A stretch of DNA of 64,000 bases, from positions 62,001-126,000 of the IMG/VR virus record IMGVR_UViG_3300025087_000036. One strand, given 5' to 3'. Positions 38,447 to 45,705 of the stretch are shown here, one piece after another. Both the position numbers and the translations under genes were made by a program. The notes below the pieces were generated by a model. It worked only from the letters and a program-made list of their open reading frames with translations. It was not told where the DNA came from and ran no database searches. The DNA is from a virus. How positions within the stretch are numbered: the first letter of the stretch is position 1; every line of letters begins with the position of its first letter.

Positions 38447-38454
38447 TATAAATA
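38447..38454 (-). promoter_or_regulatory. Late-promoter-like motif facing the minus-strand gene
   Basis: TATTTATA on the minus strand (TATAAATA on the plus strand). The orientation agrees with the plus-strand examples if it serves the minus-strand gene; the distance (46 nt) is longer than elsewhere. Confidence 0.4.
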
Positions 38455-38485
38455 GAAGAAACCTTTGTGAAATGACAAGATTGTA

Positions 38486-38514
38486 TTTACATTTTCCCTT
38501 AAATCTGGTATCCT
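38486..38514 (+). promoter_or_regulatory. Sigma70-like promoter (TTTACA type)
   Basis: TTTACA, 17 bp, TATCCT, before the membrane protein at 38540. Confidence 0.55.
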
Positions 38515-38539
38515 TATTAAAACACTTGGAGGTAAACCC

Positions 38540-38806
38540 ATGCGATTTGTTTTTGGTTTTTTGAGTGGAATGCTAGAAGCCACAAAGTTAGTCTTGGGAG
38601 CCATTGTTGGATTGGTTATGCTCTTTATCCCAACAGCAATTGTTGGTTGGTTGGGCGCAATTGTGTTCAATGGTTTACTAGGCACACCAATAGACCTTGA
38701 TCATATGTGGCTTGCAGTAATTCTTTGGTTTCTTTTTGCATCTGCAATCGTAGCGTCTTATTTGTTTGTTCAAATGGTCAACGAAAAGAGGGGAAAAAAT
38801 GAGTGA
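38540..38806 (+). CDS. Membrane protein with two or three spans
   Basis: 88 residues, TTGGAGG upstream. Hydrophobic segments near 18-48 (VLGAIVGLVMLFIPTAIVG) and 58-80 (LAVILWFLFASAIVASYLF), charged ends. Overlaps the next gene. Unknown role at the host membrane. Confidence 0.55.
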   Translation: MRFVFGFLSGMLEATKLVLGAIVGLVMLFIPTAIVGWLGAIVFNGLLGTPIDLDHMWLAVILWFLFASAIVASYLFVQMVNEKRGKNE

Positions 38807-39071
38807 TAAGTTTCAGAACTGGATAGATGATGGCCAGGAGTTTTCCGATTTTTGTGTTCTGTTTTGCAAGACCTATATTGAAAAACAGGGGCATCCAATG
38901 GATGAAGGTGAGTTCGAGCGAATAGTTATGTGGTTGCGTGATGCTGAAATAACATCGACAATATTGAACCTTATCAAGAAGGGGTTGTTTGCCATATCTT
39001 TTCCAGAAGATAAGGATGATGCAATGCTTTCTTTGACCAAAGCTGGGATGCATATAGCAGAAAATTTGTAA
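38799..39071 (+). CDS. Unknown 90-residue protein
   Basis: ATG 38799 inside the end of the previous gene. Mostly helical (WIDDGQEFSDFCVLFC), no motif recognised. Confidence 0.5.
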   Translation: MSDKFQNWIDDGQEFSDFCVLFCKTYIEKQGHPMDEGEFERIVMWLRDAEITSTILNLIKKGLFAISFPEDKDDAMLSLTKAGMHIAENL

Positions 39072-39133
39072 TCTGAAAGTGTAAGTTCGGAGTTGAAAGC
39101 CCTCATGAGAAAAGTTGAAAGGAACGAAACCGA

Positions 39134-39227
39134 TTGAAAACAAACAACTTATAAATTTCTCAAATTTTCTTCATTTTTTTGTTTACATTTCTCCTAAAAT
39201 AGACGATATTGATGTTGTGGTTGAGAT
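39134..39227 (+). repeat. 94-bp promoter cassette, copy 2
   Basis: Three substitutions relative to 21227-21320, no gaps. The downstream genes differ, so the cassette was copied or conserved as a regulatory unit. Confidence 0.85.
39182..39210 (+). promoter_or_regulatory. Sigma70-like promoter (TTTACA type)
   Basis: TTTTTTTG-TTTACA, 17 bp, GATATT inside the duplicated cassette; drives 39253-41052. Confidence 0.65.
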
Positions 39228-39252
39228 GAAACCCAAACAAGGAGAAAAGGAA

Positions 39253-39399
39253 ATGGATTGGGAATTTGAAGTCATGGATGAAATGTTCTCCGATGAAAAT
39301 TGGGACTTCGAAGAACTGAATGAGAGTGACGAGAGCTTTGAGGATGCTATGGCCCTGGAAACAGAAGCCATAATGTTCGAAGATTCGAAGGAATTCTAA
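39253..39399 (+). CDS. 48-residue acidic protein
   Basis: ATG 39253 with AAGGAG upstream. Very acidic (DEMFSDENWDFEELNESDES). First product of the second promoter cassette. A DNA-mimic or decoy role is conceivable; unproved. Confidence 0.5.
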   Translation: MDWEFEVMDEMFSDENWDFEELNESDESFEDAMALETEAIMFEDSKEF

Positions 39400-39401
39400 C
39401 C

Positions 39402-39557
39402 ATGGTTGCCAAGATCCAAATCGTCAACAAGTTCGTGATCCTGTTTGATGTGGAAAACAACAAGGTGATCAAGGAAGTTGCTTTCTCTGGGCACCCTGTT
39501 ATCGCGGAAACCAAAATCCGCGTGTGGGCTAAAAACCATGAAGTGGTGGTGAAGTGA
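39402..39557 (+). CDS. 51-residue unknown protein
   Basis: ATG 39402, 2 nt after the previous stop. Beta-rich (KIQIVNKFVILFDVENNKV). Ends with ATGA overlapping the next gene. Confidence 0.5.
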   Translation: MVAKIQIVNKFVILFDVENNKVIKEVAFSGHPVIAETKIRVWAKNHEVVVK

Positions 39558-39784
39558 TGAATCATGGTGTGCTTAGTGGTGTGGTGGAAAGCTACCATGC
39601 AAATTCTTGGGTTGTTCGGGTTCCCTGTTTCTCCAGGGATCACATCTTTGGGGAACACAACATTGGACCATGGCAGATTGCCCCAAGTCTTAGGGGAATC
39701 CTAACAGTTGGGATGAAGGTTAGAATGGTTTATGTACAGGGTCCATCTGTTCGGGGTTGGCATGTAATGGGAGAGGTTGAATAA
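39557..39784 (+). CDS. 75-residue unknown protein
   Basis: ATG 39557 in the previous stop. Small beta-barrel-like sequence (GVVESYHANSWVVRV, GMKVRMVYVQG). TAATG overlap with the next gene. Confidence 0.5.
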   Translation: MNHGVLSGVVESYHANSWVVRVPCFSRDHIFGEHNIGPWQIAPSLRGILTVGMKVRMVYVQGPSVRGWHVMGEVE

Positions 39785-40032
39785 TGAACGACCACATGCT
39801 GGCAATCAGGCTTGGCGAACTCCAGGTGGAAAGGGACATACTTAAGGCTGAGTTGGTACACCTGGAGCAAGATCTTGCTTGTCTTCGTGATGAGTACGCA
39901 AAGATTCACAATGAAGATACTGCCAAGAATATCGCTGGAAAACTGCTTGGTGCTGATTTTCGTTGCAGCTACACCAAGGGTCGGATCGAAGAACTGGAAA
40001 GCGAAATCAAACTTCTTGTTGGGGGAGACTGA
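39784..40032 (+). CDS. 82-residue coiled-coil protein
   Basis: Heptad-like helix (LGELQVERDILKAELVHLEQ) across most of its length. Coupled to the previous gene by TAATG. Function unknown. Confidence 0.5.
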   Translation: MNDHMLAIRLGELQVERDILKAELVHLEQDLACLRDEYAKIHNEDTAKNIAGKLLGADFRCSYTKGRIEELESEIKLLVGGD

Positions 40033-40033
40033 A

Positions 40034-40330
40034 ATGGACGTTTACGAACTCATGGAAAATAGGTGGGAAAAGAAAGAGGGTTATAAAATGATTAAGATGA
40101 CTGACGCGACCAACAGGGTTAATGGGCGCAACCCCACCCCCGATGTTACCGATGGCAATCGGTATACTGTTGTCACTTCCGGGGGAGCGGAGGTTAGGAT
40201 TGAGGTAATGGATGAGAGTTCTTATGCCGATTTGTACTTGATTATGACCGTGAATCATCAAACCTTTGGGTCGGCTTCAATCCAGGAGCTTATCGATCTG
40301 CTAACGGCAATAAGGAACAAGGATCAGTAA
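40034..40330 (+). CDS. 98-residue unknown protein
   Basis: ATG 40034 behind GGGGGAGACTGAA. Mixed alpha/beta, no family recognised. Confidence 0.5.
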   Translation: MDVYELMENRWEKKEGYKMIKMTDATNRVNGRNPTPDVTDGNRYTVVTSGGAEVRIEVMDESSYADLYLIMTVNHQTFGSASIQELIDLLTAIRNKDQ

Positions 40331-40331
40331 A

Positions 40332-40442
40332 GTGGACTACATCATTCTAGTTGTGGTGTTTCTTTTGGTGTGCTTCTGTTCGATGATGATTAGTTCTGTC
40401 TTTGTGAATGAGAAAGTGAGGATTGAAAATGGACTTCAATGA
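40332..40442 (+). CDS. 36-residue membrane peptide
   Basis: GTG 40332 with AAGGA 9 nt upstream. One hydrophobic helix (YIILVVVFLLVCFCSMMI). Overlaps the next start by 14 nt. Confidence 0.45.
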   Translation: MDYIILVVVFLLVCFCSMMISSVFVNEKVRIENGLQ

Positions 40443-40584
40443 TTCTTTGTACTACGATGAAGATTACTATAACTCCCTTTATTTTGGGGGGGACGAAGAC
40501 GATACCGAATTGGAAGATGATTGGGATGATTACGAGTGTGAAGACGACTACGAAGAAGACGATGATTGGGATAAGGACTACTAA
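40429..40584 (+). CDS. 51-residue extremely acidic, Tyr-rich peptide
   Basis: ATG 40429. Twenty-six of 51 residues are Asp or Glu, with eight or more Tyr and a single Lys. Such composition is known from DNA-mimic anti-restriction proteins (Ocr, ArdA types), though those are longer. No homology claimed. Same operon as the acidic 48-residue protein. Confidence 0.5.
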   Translation: MDFNDSLYYDEDYYNSLYFGGDEDDTELEDDWDDYECEDDYEEDDDWDKDY

Positions 40585-40607
40585 GCTTTCGAGAAAGGAA
40601 AGTTGAA

Positions 40608-40853
40608 ATGAACAGGGACAAGGATTTGACGGTTGAGTTGGATGAAAAGGATCTTGCTAGGGTGAAGAAGTCTGCCAGGAGGAAGGCGATGATCAAGTAT
40701 AGCAAGGTTGATCCGACGACCAAGGTTCACAAGACCAAGGTGCGTTACAGCCGTAAGCCAAAGCACAAGGTTGACCCTCTGGATATCTTTGTTGAAGATC
40801 TGGAGCAAGACAACCAAGAACTTGAAAACCTTATGTTTGAGTTGGGGTGCTGA
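40608..40853 (+). CDS. 81-residue basic protein
   Basis: AAAGGAAAG upstream. Lys/Arg-rich core (RVKKSARRKAMIKYSK; KVRYSRKPKHKV) with an acidic end. Possible nucleic-acid binder. Confidence 0.5.
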   Translation: MNRDKDLTVELDEKDLARVKKSARRKAMIKYSKVDPTTKVHKTKVRYSRKPKHKVDPLDIFVEDLEQDNQELENLMFELGC

Positions 40854-40854
40854 A

Positions 40855-41052
40855 ATGAAACACGTTTGTGCAGTCTGTGGTAGTATCTTGGTTGCAGTTA
40901 GCCAAGATTCTGAAATTGTTCTTGTTTTTCCCTGCCAAGTTTGTTTAGGCAAGGAATATGAAGCTGGTCAGGTTGGTCTTTATGAAGAAAAGAAGCTGTG
41001 TAAAGAATTTAAGGACTTTCCCTACAGGAATTCTTATAGAGAGGGTTGGTAA
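40855..41052 (+). CDS. 65-residue zinc-ribbon protein
   Basis: ATG 40855 at the previous stop. CAVCG (near 5) and CQVCL (near 27) form a CxxC/CxxC zinc ribbon. Function unknown. Confidence 0.55.
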   Translation: MKHVCAVCGSILVAVSQDSEIVLVFPCQVCLGKEYEAGQVGLYEEKKLCKEFKDFPYRNSYREGW

Positions 41053-41135
41053 CAAAAATGTTTCTACCAGATTATTAAACCAGAAGGATTGCCGATGTCA
41101 TTACCAAGAAGTTTCCCACTTTTGGTGGGGGCCGT

Positions 41136-41267
41136 GTGAATAAGGACAACCCAATTTCCTTAGCTTTGAAGGATGAACCAAGTATGTTTGCCGCTGGGGT
41201 TGATGTTTACGAAGTGGTGAGACAGGTTGTGCTGGAAATAGGTAGTGAGGGGAGTTATGTGAGATGA
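41136..41267 (+). CDS. 43-residue unknown protein
   Basis: GTG 41136 with GGGGG upstream; ATGA overlap with the next gene. Reads MNKDNPISLALKDEPSMFAA from the start codon. Short but coupled. Confidence 0.45.
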   Translation: MNKDNPISLALKDEPSMFAAGVDVYEVVRQVVLEIGSEGSYVR

Positions 41268-41419
41268 AAACCGTATCAATGTATTTTCTGATGATCATGA
41301 TTGGATTCTTGCTGGCTGAAACCAGTTGGACATTTTCAGATTGGCAACCATGGGTTGTGTGTGTTTTGTCTGGAATGTTTATTTCCTTTCTAGAAGGGAA
41401 AGATAATGCATATCGTTGA
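41264..41419 (+). CDS. 51-residue membrane protein, two spans
   Basis: ATGA-coupled start. Hydrophobic segments near 6-18 and 32-44 separated by a Trp-rich loop (WTFSDWQPW). Confidence 0.5.
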   Translation: MKTVSMYFLMIMIGFLLAETSWTFSDWQPWVVCVLSGMFISFLEGKDNAYR

Positions 41420-41645
41420 GGTAGTATCAATTTTTAGTGCTTGGCTAAACGATGAGCCAACTTGCATTCTTGATCGTTGGGAAGTAAGACCTTGGTGTGT
41501 ACCATGGCAAAATAATCGTGGCATTTTTGAATTGTATGACAGACACGGTTTCGTTGGAACGTATGAGGCAGAATACAAAACTATTACCCCCATGCATCTT
41601 GGTGTTGATGATATTTATGTGGTAACAGCGATTGAACAAATTTAG
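41406..41645 (+). CDS. 79-residue unknown protein
   Basis: ATG 41406 overlaps the membrane protein's end. Trp/Tyr-rich beta protein (WEVRPWCVPWQ; FELYDRHGF). The last base overlaps the first of tRNA-Ser(GCT). Confidence 0.5.
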   Translation: MHIVEVVSIFSAWLNDEPTCILDRWEVRPWCVPWQNNRGIFELYDRHGFVGTYEAEYKTITPMHLGVDDIYVVTAIEQI

Positions 41646-41733
41646 GCAAGTTGGCAGAGTTGGCATTGCTCCTGATTGCTAATCAGCGGACTAGGTAAAA
41701 CTAGCAAAGGTTCGAATCCTTTACTTGCCGCCA
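41645..41733 (+). tRNA. tRNA-Ser(GCT)
   Basis: Acceptor GGCAAGT/ACTTGCC, anticodon arm CTGA-TTGCTAA-TCAG, long variable arm (ACTAG repeats around GTAAA), T arm AAAGG/CCTTT, discriminator G, CCA. Isolated from the main array, upstream of RtcB. Confidence 0.92.
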
Positions 41734-41751
41734 AAAAAGAAAGGTTCTAAA

Positions 41752-41796
41752 ATGAAAACTTGGGTTGTTGAACAATACGAAACTGCCATAGGTTAA
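41752..41796 (+). pseudogene. 14-codon remnant of a 25864-type gene
   Basis: An AAAGG-containing leader and MKTWVVEQYE followed quickly by a stop. The start MKTW and leader match the type of gene at 25864, so this is probably its truncated relative between tRNA-Ser and rtcB. Confidence 0.4.
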
Positions 41797-41814
41797 AACA
41801 TGATGGAGAATAAC

Positions 41815-42966
41815 ATGCTAACTAAACTAGAAAAATTGGGAAAACCCTTTCACATATATGCTAATCTGGAAACCTTAGATCCAAATGCTCTAAACCAATT
41901 TATTGGTGTTATGGAATTAGATTGGGTTGTTAGAGGGGCTTTGATGCCAGATGCCCATGTTGGGTATTCATTACCCATAGGGGGTGTTGTGGCGACAAGA
42001 GAAATGATCTCTCCGCAATTTGTCGGCTACGATATTGGGTGTGGGATGTGTGCTACCAAGCTAGACACTTCCAAGGAAGACATTATCGCTAATGCAGATA
42101 ACATCTTCAACGAGATCTATAAGATTGTCCCCGTTGGGTTTTCTCATCACCAAAAAGAACAAGCCTGTGGTTGGGATGATTCTACCATAGAGGATTTTTC
42201 TCCGCTGGCAACGGGGATCTTCAAGGATTGTGAAGCCTTAAGGCAAGTCGGAACCCTTGGCGGTGGGAATCACTTCATAGAAATTGGCTACGATGAAAAC
42301 GATAGCTGTTGGATTATTATTCATTCTGGGTCCAGGGGGTTCGGTTGGAAGGTAGCTCAAGCATACATGAAACTTGCTTCCCCAAGTGGAAAGGCAAGTG
42401 AGGGACATTTTGGATTCAGAACTGATTCCACCCTTGGTGAAGAATACATTGCCGATATGAATGGGTGCTTGGAATTTGCTTTGACCAATAGACTATGCAT
42501 CAATCGTTCCGTCTATGCAGCCATAAAGAAGTTTGTTGACTGTGTACCAAGCCAAGATGATGTAAGCTTCATCAACAGAAACCACAACCATGCCGTCTTG
42601 AAGAACGGATTGTGGATTCATCGCAAGGGTGCTACTCATGCAGAGGAAGGAATGATGGGTGTCATTCCAGGCAACATGAGGGATGGTTCTTTTATCGTTG
42701 AAGGTAAAGGAAACCCAGAATCATTGTGGTCAAGTTCTCACGGTGCCGGGAGGGTGTCCAGCAGAAAGGCTATCAAGGAATCAACCAACGTGGTTGACTT
42801 TGAAGTTGCAATGAGAGGGATCAAGGCAAAGGTAAATGCCGATACCCTTGATGAATCCCCATTCGCATACAAGAACATTTTCGATGTGATGTTGGCGCAA
42901 AAGGATCTTGTGGAAATCGTGCATAGGGTACGTCCATTAATCAATGTTAAGGGGGTAACAAAGTGA
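41815..42966 (+). CDS. rtcB: RtcB-type RNA ligase
   Basis: 383 residues from ATG 41815 (TGGAG upstream); ATGs at 41800 and 41803 are also in frame. RtcB motifs in order: GYDIGCGM, GTLGGGNHFIE, HSGSRGFG, NRNHNHA, HRKGATHA and SSHGAGR, including Cys/His Mn2+ ligands and the guanylated His. RtcB joins a 3'-phosphate or 2',3'-cyclic-phosphate end to a 5'-OH using GTP. Host anticodon nucleases leave such ends, so with 29 tRNAs nearby a tRNA-repair role is likely (inference; T4 uses Pnkp and Rnl1 for this). Confidence 0.92.
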   Translation: MLTKLEKLGKPFHIYANLETLDPNALNQFIGVMELDWVVRGALMPDAHVGYSLPIGGVVATREMISPQFVGYDIGCGMCATKLDTSKEDIIANADNIFNEIYKIVPVGFSHHQKEQACGWDDSTIEDFSPLATGIFKDCEALRQVGTLGGGNHFIEIGYDENDSCWIIIHSGSRGFGWKVAQAYMKLASPSGKASEGHFGFRTDSTLGEEYIADMNGCLEFALTNRLCINRSVYAAIKKFVDCVPSQDDVSFINRNHNHAVLKNGLWIHRKGATHAEEGMMGVIPGNMRDGSFIVEGKGNPESLWSSSHGAGRVSSRKAIKESTNVVDFEVAMRGIKAKVNADTLDESPFAYKNIFDVMLAQKDLVEIVHRVRPLINVKGVTK

Positions 42967-43124
42967 AGAAAGTTCTTTCAAACCTAATCGTGTTTTCAGC
43001 ATTGACGCTTTGTTTTCTTGGGGTGTTGGATAGCAGTTTGGATGGATATGAACGATCTATGCTTGGCTTTTTAATTTTTGTCCTTGGTCTTGTCATGGTT
43101 TCTGTGGTTAACGAGAATGAGTGA
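42963..43124 (+). CDS. 53-residue membrane protein
   Basis: GTG start overlapping the rtcB stop (GTGA). Two hydrophobic helices (VLSNLIVFSALTLCFLGVL; GFLIFVLGLVMVSVV). Co-translated with rtcB. Confidence 0.5.
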   Translation: MKKVLSNLIVFSALTLCFLGVLDSSLDGYERSMLGFLIFVLGLVMVSVVNENE

Positions 43125-43194
43125 GGACAAGGTTAACCATCCAACCCACTACACAACCAGGAAAATGAGGATCATTCTCAATAAAGAATTCTAG
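43117..43194 (+). pseudogene. Truncated DUF3310-like protein
   Basis: ATG 43117 overlapping the previous gene. The start MSEDKVNHPTHY matches the conserved VNHPxHY entry of DUF3310 phage proteins (sometimes linked to nucleotide metabolism), but the frame ends after 25 codons and the rest of the domain is absent. Confidence 0.45.
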
Positions 43195-43226
43195 TTTTTT
43201 ACCAACTTCTTGATAGTTAGAAAAAA

Positions 43227-43255
43227 TTGACAACCAGTCCCGGTTGTGGTATAAT
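43227..43255 (+). promoter_or_regulatory. Consensus sigma70 promoter
   Basis: TTGACA, 17 bp, TATAAT: exact consensus at both boxes and spacer, the strongest promoter in the window by inspection. Confidence 0.8.
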
Positions 43256-43292
43256 TGTTCTTATTAGGGGGAAAGATGAAATTTCCATTACC

Positions 43293-43421
43293 GTGAAAAG
43301 TGGTGATCCAGGTGGGGACGGAAATGAGTTTGTAGAATTCATGCGTGAAGCTCTTGCTGAATGGTACGATGGTGGAAAGATCATGTTAGACAGTGAGCTT
43401 CCTAAAGACATGGGTTGGTAA
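43293..43421 (+). CDS. Small unknown protein behind the consensus promoter
   Basis: The frame is open through the promoter, so the start must be downstream: GTG 43293 or a non-standard ATT at 43281 behind AGGGGG. Content includes GDPGGDGNEFVEF and helix MREALAEWYDGG. Start unresolved. Confidence 0.4.
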   Translation: MKSGDPGGDGNEFVEFMREALAEWYDGGKIMLDSELPKDMGW

Positions 43422-43440
43422 ATGAAAGGATGATATAACT

Positions 43441-43596
43441 ATGGGAATTTTGAGTGTGCTTGGGGTTTTGTTTGTGGCGCTTAAGCTGTGCGGGGTTATT
43501 GCGTGGTCTTGGTGGTTAGTAACACTTCCATTTTGGATGGTCTTTGCGATTGTTGCTCTCTTGCTTATATCAGGTGTGGGGGCTTATGGTTTTTAA
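43441..43596 (+). CDS. 51-residue two-span membrane protein
   Basis: AAAGGATG upstream. VLFVALKLCGVIAWSWWLV then LPFWMVFAIVALLLISG; the LKLxGVIxWSWWxV-LPFW pattern is a recurrent phage membrane protein type, sometimes annotated as transmembrane Fragile-X-F-like. Role unknown. Confidence 0.6.
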   Translation: MGILSVLGVLFVALKLCGVIAWSWWLVTLPFWMVFAIVALLLISGVGAYGF

Positions 43597-43654
43597 GGCT
43601 GTGAACAATATCGAATATAGGTTTAAATTGTGGAAAAACAGAAAGAGGTAAAAA

Positions 43655-43951
43655 ATGTCAAAACATGATGAACTAAGAAATTGGCTTTACAAAAAAGAAG
43701 CCTTCGATATTTGCGGGGTTTATGATCTTCCTGGTCAAGCGCATAGCGAAAAAGAAAGATCACCAAGGACACATGCACACAAGCTGGAGGTTAAAAGTTG
43801 TGACCCAGGAAGCTATGTGAACCTAGATATCCAGGATAAAAATGGGCAACCACAACGGGGTGCCAGTTTTTCCTCTACCCAGCTTAGGGCTTTTGGTGGT
43901 ATGTTGTTAGACATTGCCTCCGCAATGGACAAAGCTAGGGGGGATAAGTAA
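43655..43951 (+). CDS. Paralogous early-protein family, member 2
   Basis: 98 residues, AAAGAGG upstream. LRNWLYKKEAFDICGVYDLP at the start, CDPGSYVNLDIQDKNG in the middle and a helical LRAFGGMLLDIASAMDK end place it with 24944, 47028 and 47971. Domain unknown. Confidence 0.6.
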   Translation: MSKHDELRNWLYKKEAFDICGVYDLPGQAHSEKERSPRTHAHKLEVKSCDPGSYVNLDIQDKNGQPQRGASFSSTQLRAFGGMLLDIASAMDKARGDK

Positions 43952-43952
43952 G

Positions 43953-44162
43953 ATGGACAAAGACGCAAAATTCAGCAAGCTAATCCCAGCTAGATTTATC
44001 CGTGATGCAATCAGGAATGGATATACCAGGGACGTTGCAGATTCAAAGGAACGAAACAGACGTAGTGATTGGGAAGCAAAAAATTGGATCGGCAATCCAC
44101 AGTATGGGAAATATTCCATGTTGATGGGTTTCACAAAAAAGTGTAGGCAAGAATATGTCTGA
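43953..44162 (+). CDS. 69-residue basic protein
   Basis: ATG 43953 right after the previous stop. Arg/Lys-rich (FIRDAIRNGYTRDVADSKER). Overlaps the next start by 8 nt. Confidence 0.5.
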   Translation: MDKDAKFSKLIPARFIRDAIRNGYTRDVADSKERNRRSDWEAKNWIGNPQYGKYSMLMGFTKKCRQEYV

Positions 44163-44529
44163 AATCAAGTTCAACGTAAACCATGGTGTTAAGGTTAAGC
44201 TAACCAATCGTGGCAAAAAGTTGTTAGAAGAAGATTACCTAAAGCTAATGGGAGAAAACTGGTCAAAGATCCACCCATATGAATCTCCACACGAAGATGG
44301 TGAGGGTTGGTCAACTTGGCAGCTTTGGGTTTTAATGAGTGATCTTGGTGAGCATATGGGGTGGGGTTTTGACCCACTATTTGAAACAGAGATCAAGTTT
44401 ATTGTGGAAGAGAAAGAAAACTCTGTGCTTGACGCGGACAATTGGTTCGCTAACCTTTCCAATATCGAGAAAGATTATGTTCACAGAATGTTCCTGGAAA
44501 GATTGGCTGAATTAAAGGGGGAAAAGTAA
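44155..44529 (+). CDS. Unknown 124-residue protein
   Basis: Start overlaps the previous gene; TAATG with the next. Trp-rich middle (GEGWSTWQLWVLMSDLGEHM), a type seen in phage early regions with no known role. Confidence 0.55.
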   Translation: MSEIKFNVNHGVKVKLTNRGKKLLEEDYLKLMGENWSKIHPYESPHEDGEGWSTWQLWVLMSDLGEHMGWGFDPLFETEIKFIVEEKENSVLDADNWFANLSNIEKDYVHRMFLERLAELKGEK

Positions 44530-44762
44530 TGCTTTGGTTCCTTAGAAATGCGGGTTTTTACGTTGAACAAATGAAAAACAGAGATGAGCAGATTGAAAAA
44601 CTGCTTAAGATGTGCGATGAGTGGTCTGATTTACACAATAAAATGAAAGAGCAAATCAAGACCAAAGATGCCATAATTGAGATACAAAGACAGACGATTG
44701 AAACCCAAAGGGAATCAATTGGAATCCAAAAAAGAATGTTGGAATTAAAGGGGATGAAATGA
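44529..44762 (+). CDS. 77-residue coiled-coil protein
   Basis: Single long heptad helix (KNRDEQIEKLLKMCDEW; IIEIQRQTIETQRESI) coupled to both neighbours. May pair with the coiled-coil protein that follows. Confidence 0.5.
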   Translation: MLWFLRNAGFYVEQMKNRDEQIEKLLKMCDEWSDLHNKMKEQIKTKDAIIEIQRQTIETQRESIGIQKRMLELKGMK

Positions 44763-45256
44763 GACTACAAAGTTATTACACAACCAAAAAAATGTTAGAA
44801 GTAACTGGTCTTTGCCCATCTTTTGAGTACTATTATAAGGCAAATACGGTTGATGAACTTATCCGTAACTATGATATACAAATTGGTGAGTGGAGGGCAA
44901 AAGTTCATCAACTAGAGGATGACAATGTAAATCGAGATATGCACAAAATAAATGAGTTGATATCATCACAACAAGAAGAAATCTATAGGCTTGGTGGAGA
45001 AAACAGAAGGCTAAAGCGCAAAGCGAATCGTCTGGAAGCCATAAGCATTTTTAATAGGAGCAAAGTATTTGACGAATACATCACCTATTCCAAGCGTGAG
45101 GGAAAAACACAAGGGGCTAGTGAACCAGACCTTACAAACATCTATTTGACGACATGCGGGAAACTAGACCAGATATTGGATGAGGCAAAAAAGACAAACA
45201 AACACCTAGCTAATATTAGCTTTCATTTTGCAAAATCTTGGGGGTTTGGTAAGTGA
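44759..45256 (+). CDS. 165-residue coiled-coil protein
   Basis: ATGA-coupled. Coiled coil near residues 38-100 (IGEWRAKVHQLEDDN; GGENRRLKRKANRLEA) and a C-terminal LDQILDEAKKTNKHLANI helix. Unknown function. Confidence 0.5.
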   Translation: MRLQSYYTTKKMLEVTGLCPSFEYYYKANTVDELIRNYDIQIGEWRAKVHQLEDDNVNRDMHKINELISSQQEEIYRLGGENRRLKRKANRLEAISIFNRSKVFDEYITYSKREGKTQGASEPDLTNIYLTTCGKLDQILDEAKKTNKHLANISFHFAKSWGFGK

Positions 45257-45705
45257 TGAAAAATCCAGAAAGAAATCATATCCTATCTGTGTTTAGGATT
45301 GCCGGTTTGGACGGTCTTACGGTTTCACAAATCGCCAAGATATTTTTCTTGGTTGATCGTGAGTGGCTTTCCATACCAATGTTCTTTTGGGAAAGTGGTG
45401 GATATGGACCGTATAGCAAAGATGTATTTCCAATCATAAACGAGCTAGTGGAAAGCAAACACCTAAGATGCTATCGGGAAAACCCAGGTTTATCTCAACC
45501 AGATAGAACTATCTTTTATCAGATAACTCAACTTGGTATGGATGATTGGGGAGAAAATCAAACAGAAGATCCAGCGTTTAGGTCAACCGTAAAGGGCATA
45601 ATTATGCTTGTTAGGAGCATGGGTTTTAAAGAGTTGTTTTGTTACGTTGCCAAGAGATACCCAGAATATAATGGCAACCTGATATTCGAAGGATGGGGTA
45701 ACTAA
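45256..45705 (+). CDS. Putative winged-helix protein
   Basis: 149 residues from ATG 45256 (TGATG overlap). GLDGLTVSQIAKIFF, ESGGYGPYSKDVFPIINELV and a YQITQLG-type end fit a winged helix, with faint likeness to Panacea/SocA-type antitoxin domains (the GYGPYS box). Possible transcription or antitoxin-like factor; low certainty. Confidence 0.45.
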   Translation: MKNPERNHILSVFRIAGLDGLTVSQIAKIFFLVDREWLSIPMFFWESGGYGPYSKDVFPIINELVESKHLRCYRENPGLSQPDRTIFYQITQLGMDDWGENQTEDPAFRSTVKGIIMLVRSMGFKELFCYVAKRYPEYNGNLIFEGWGN

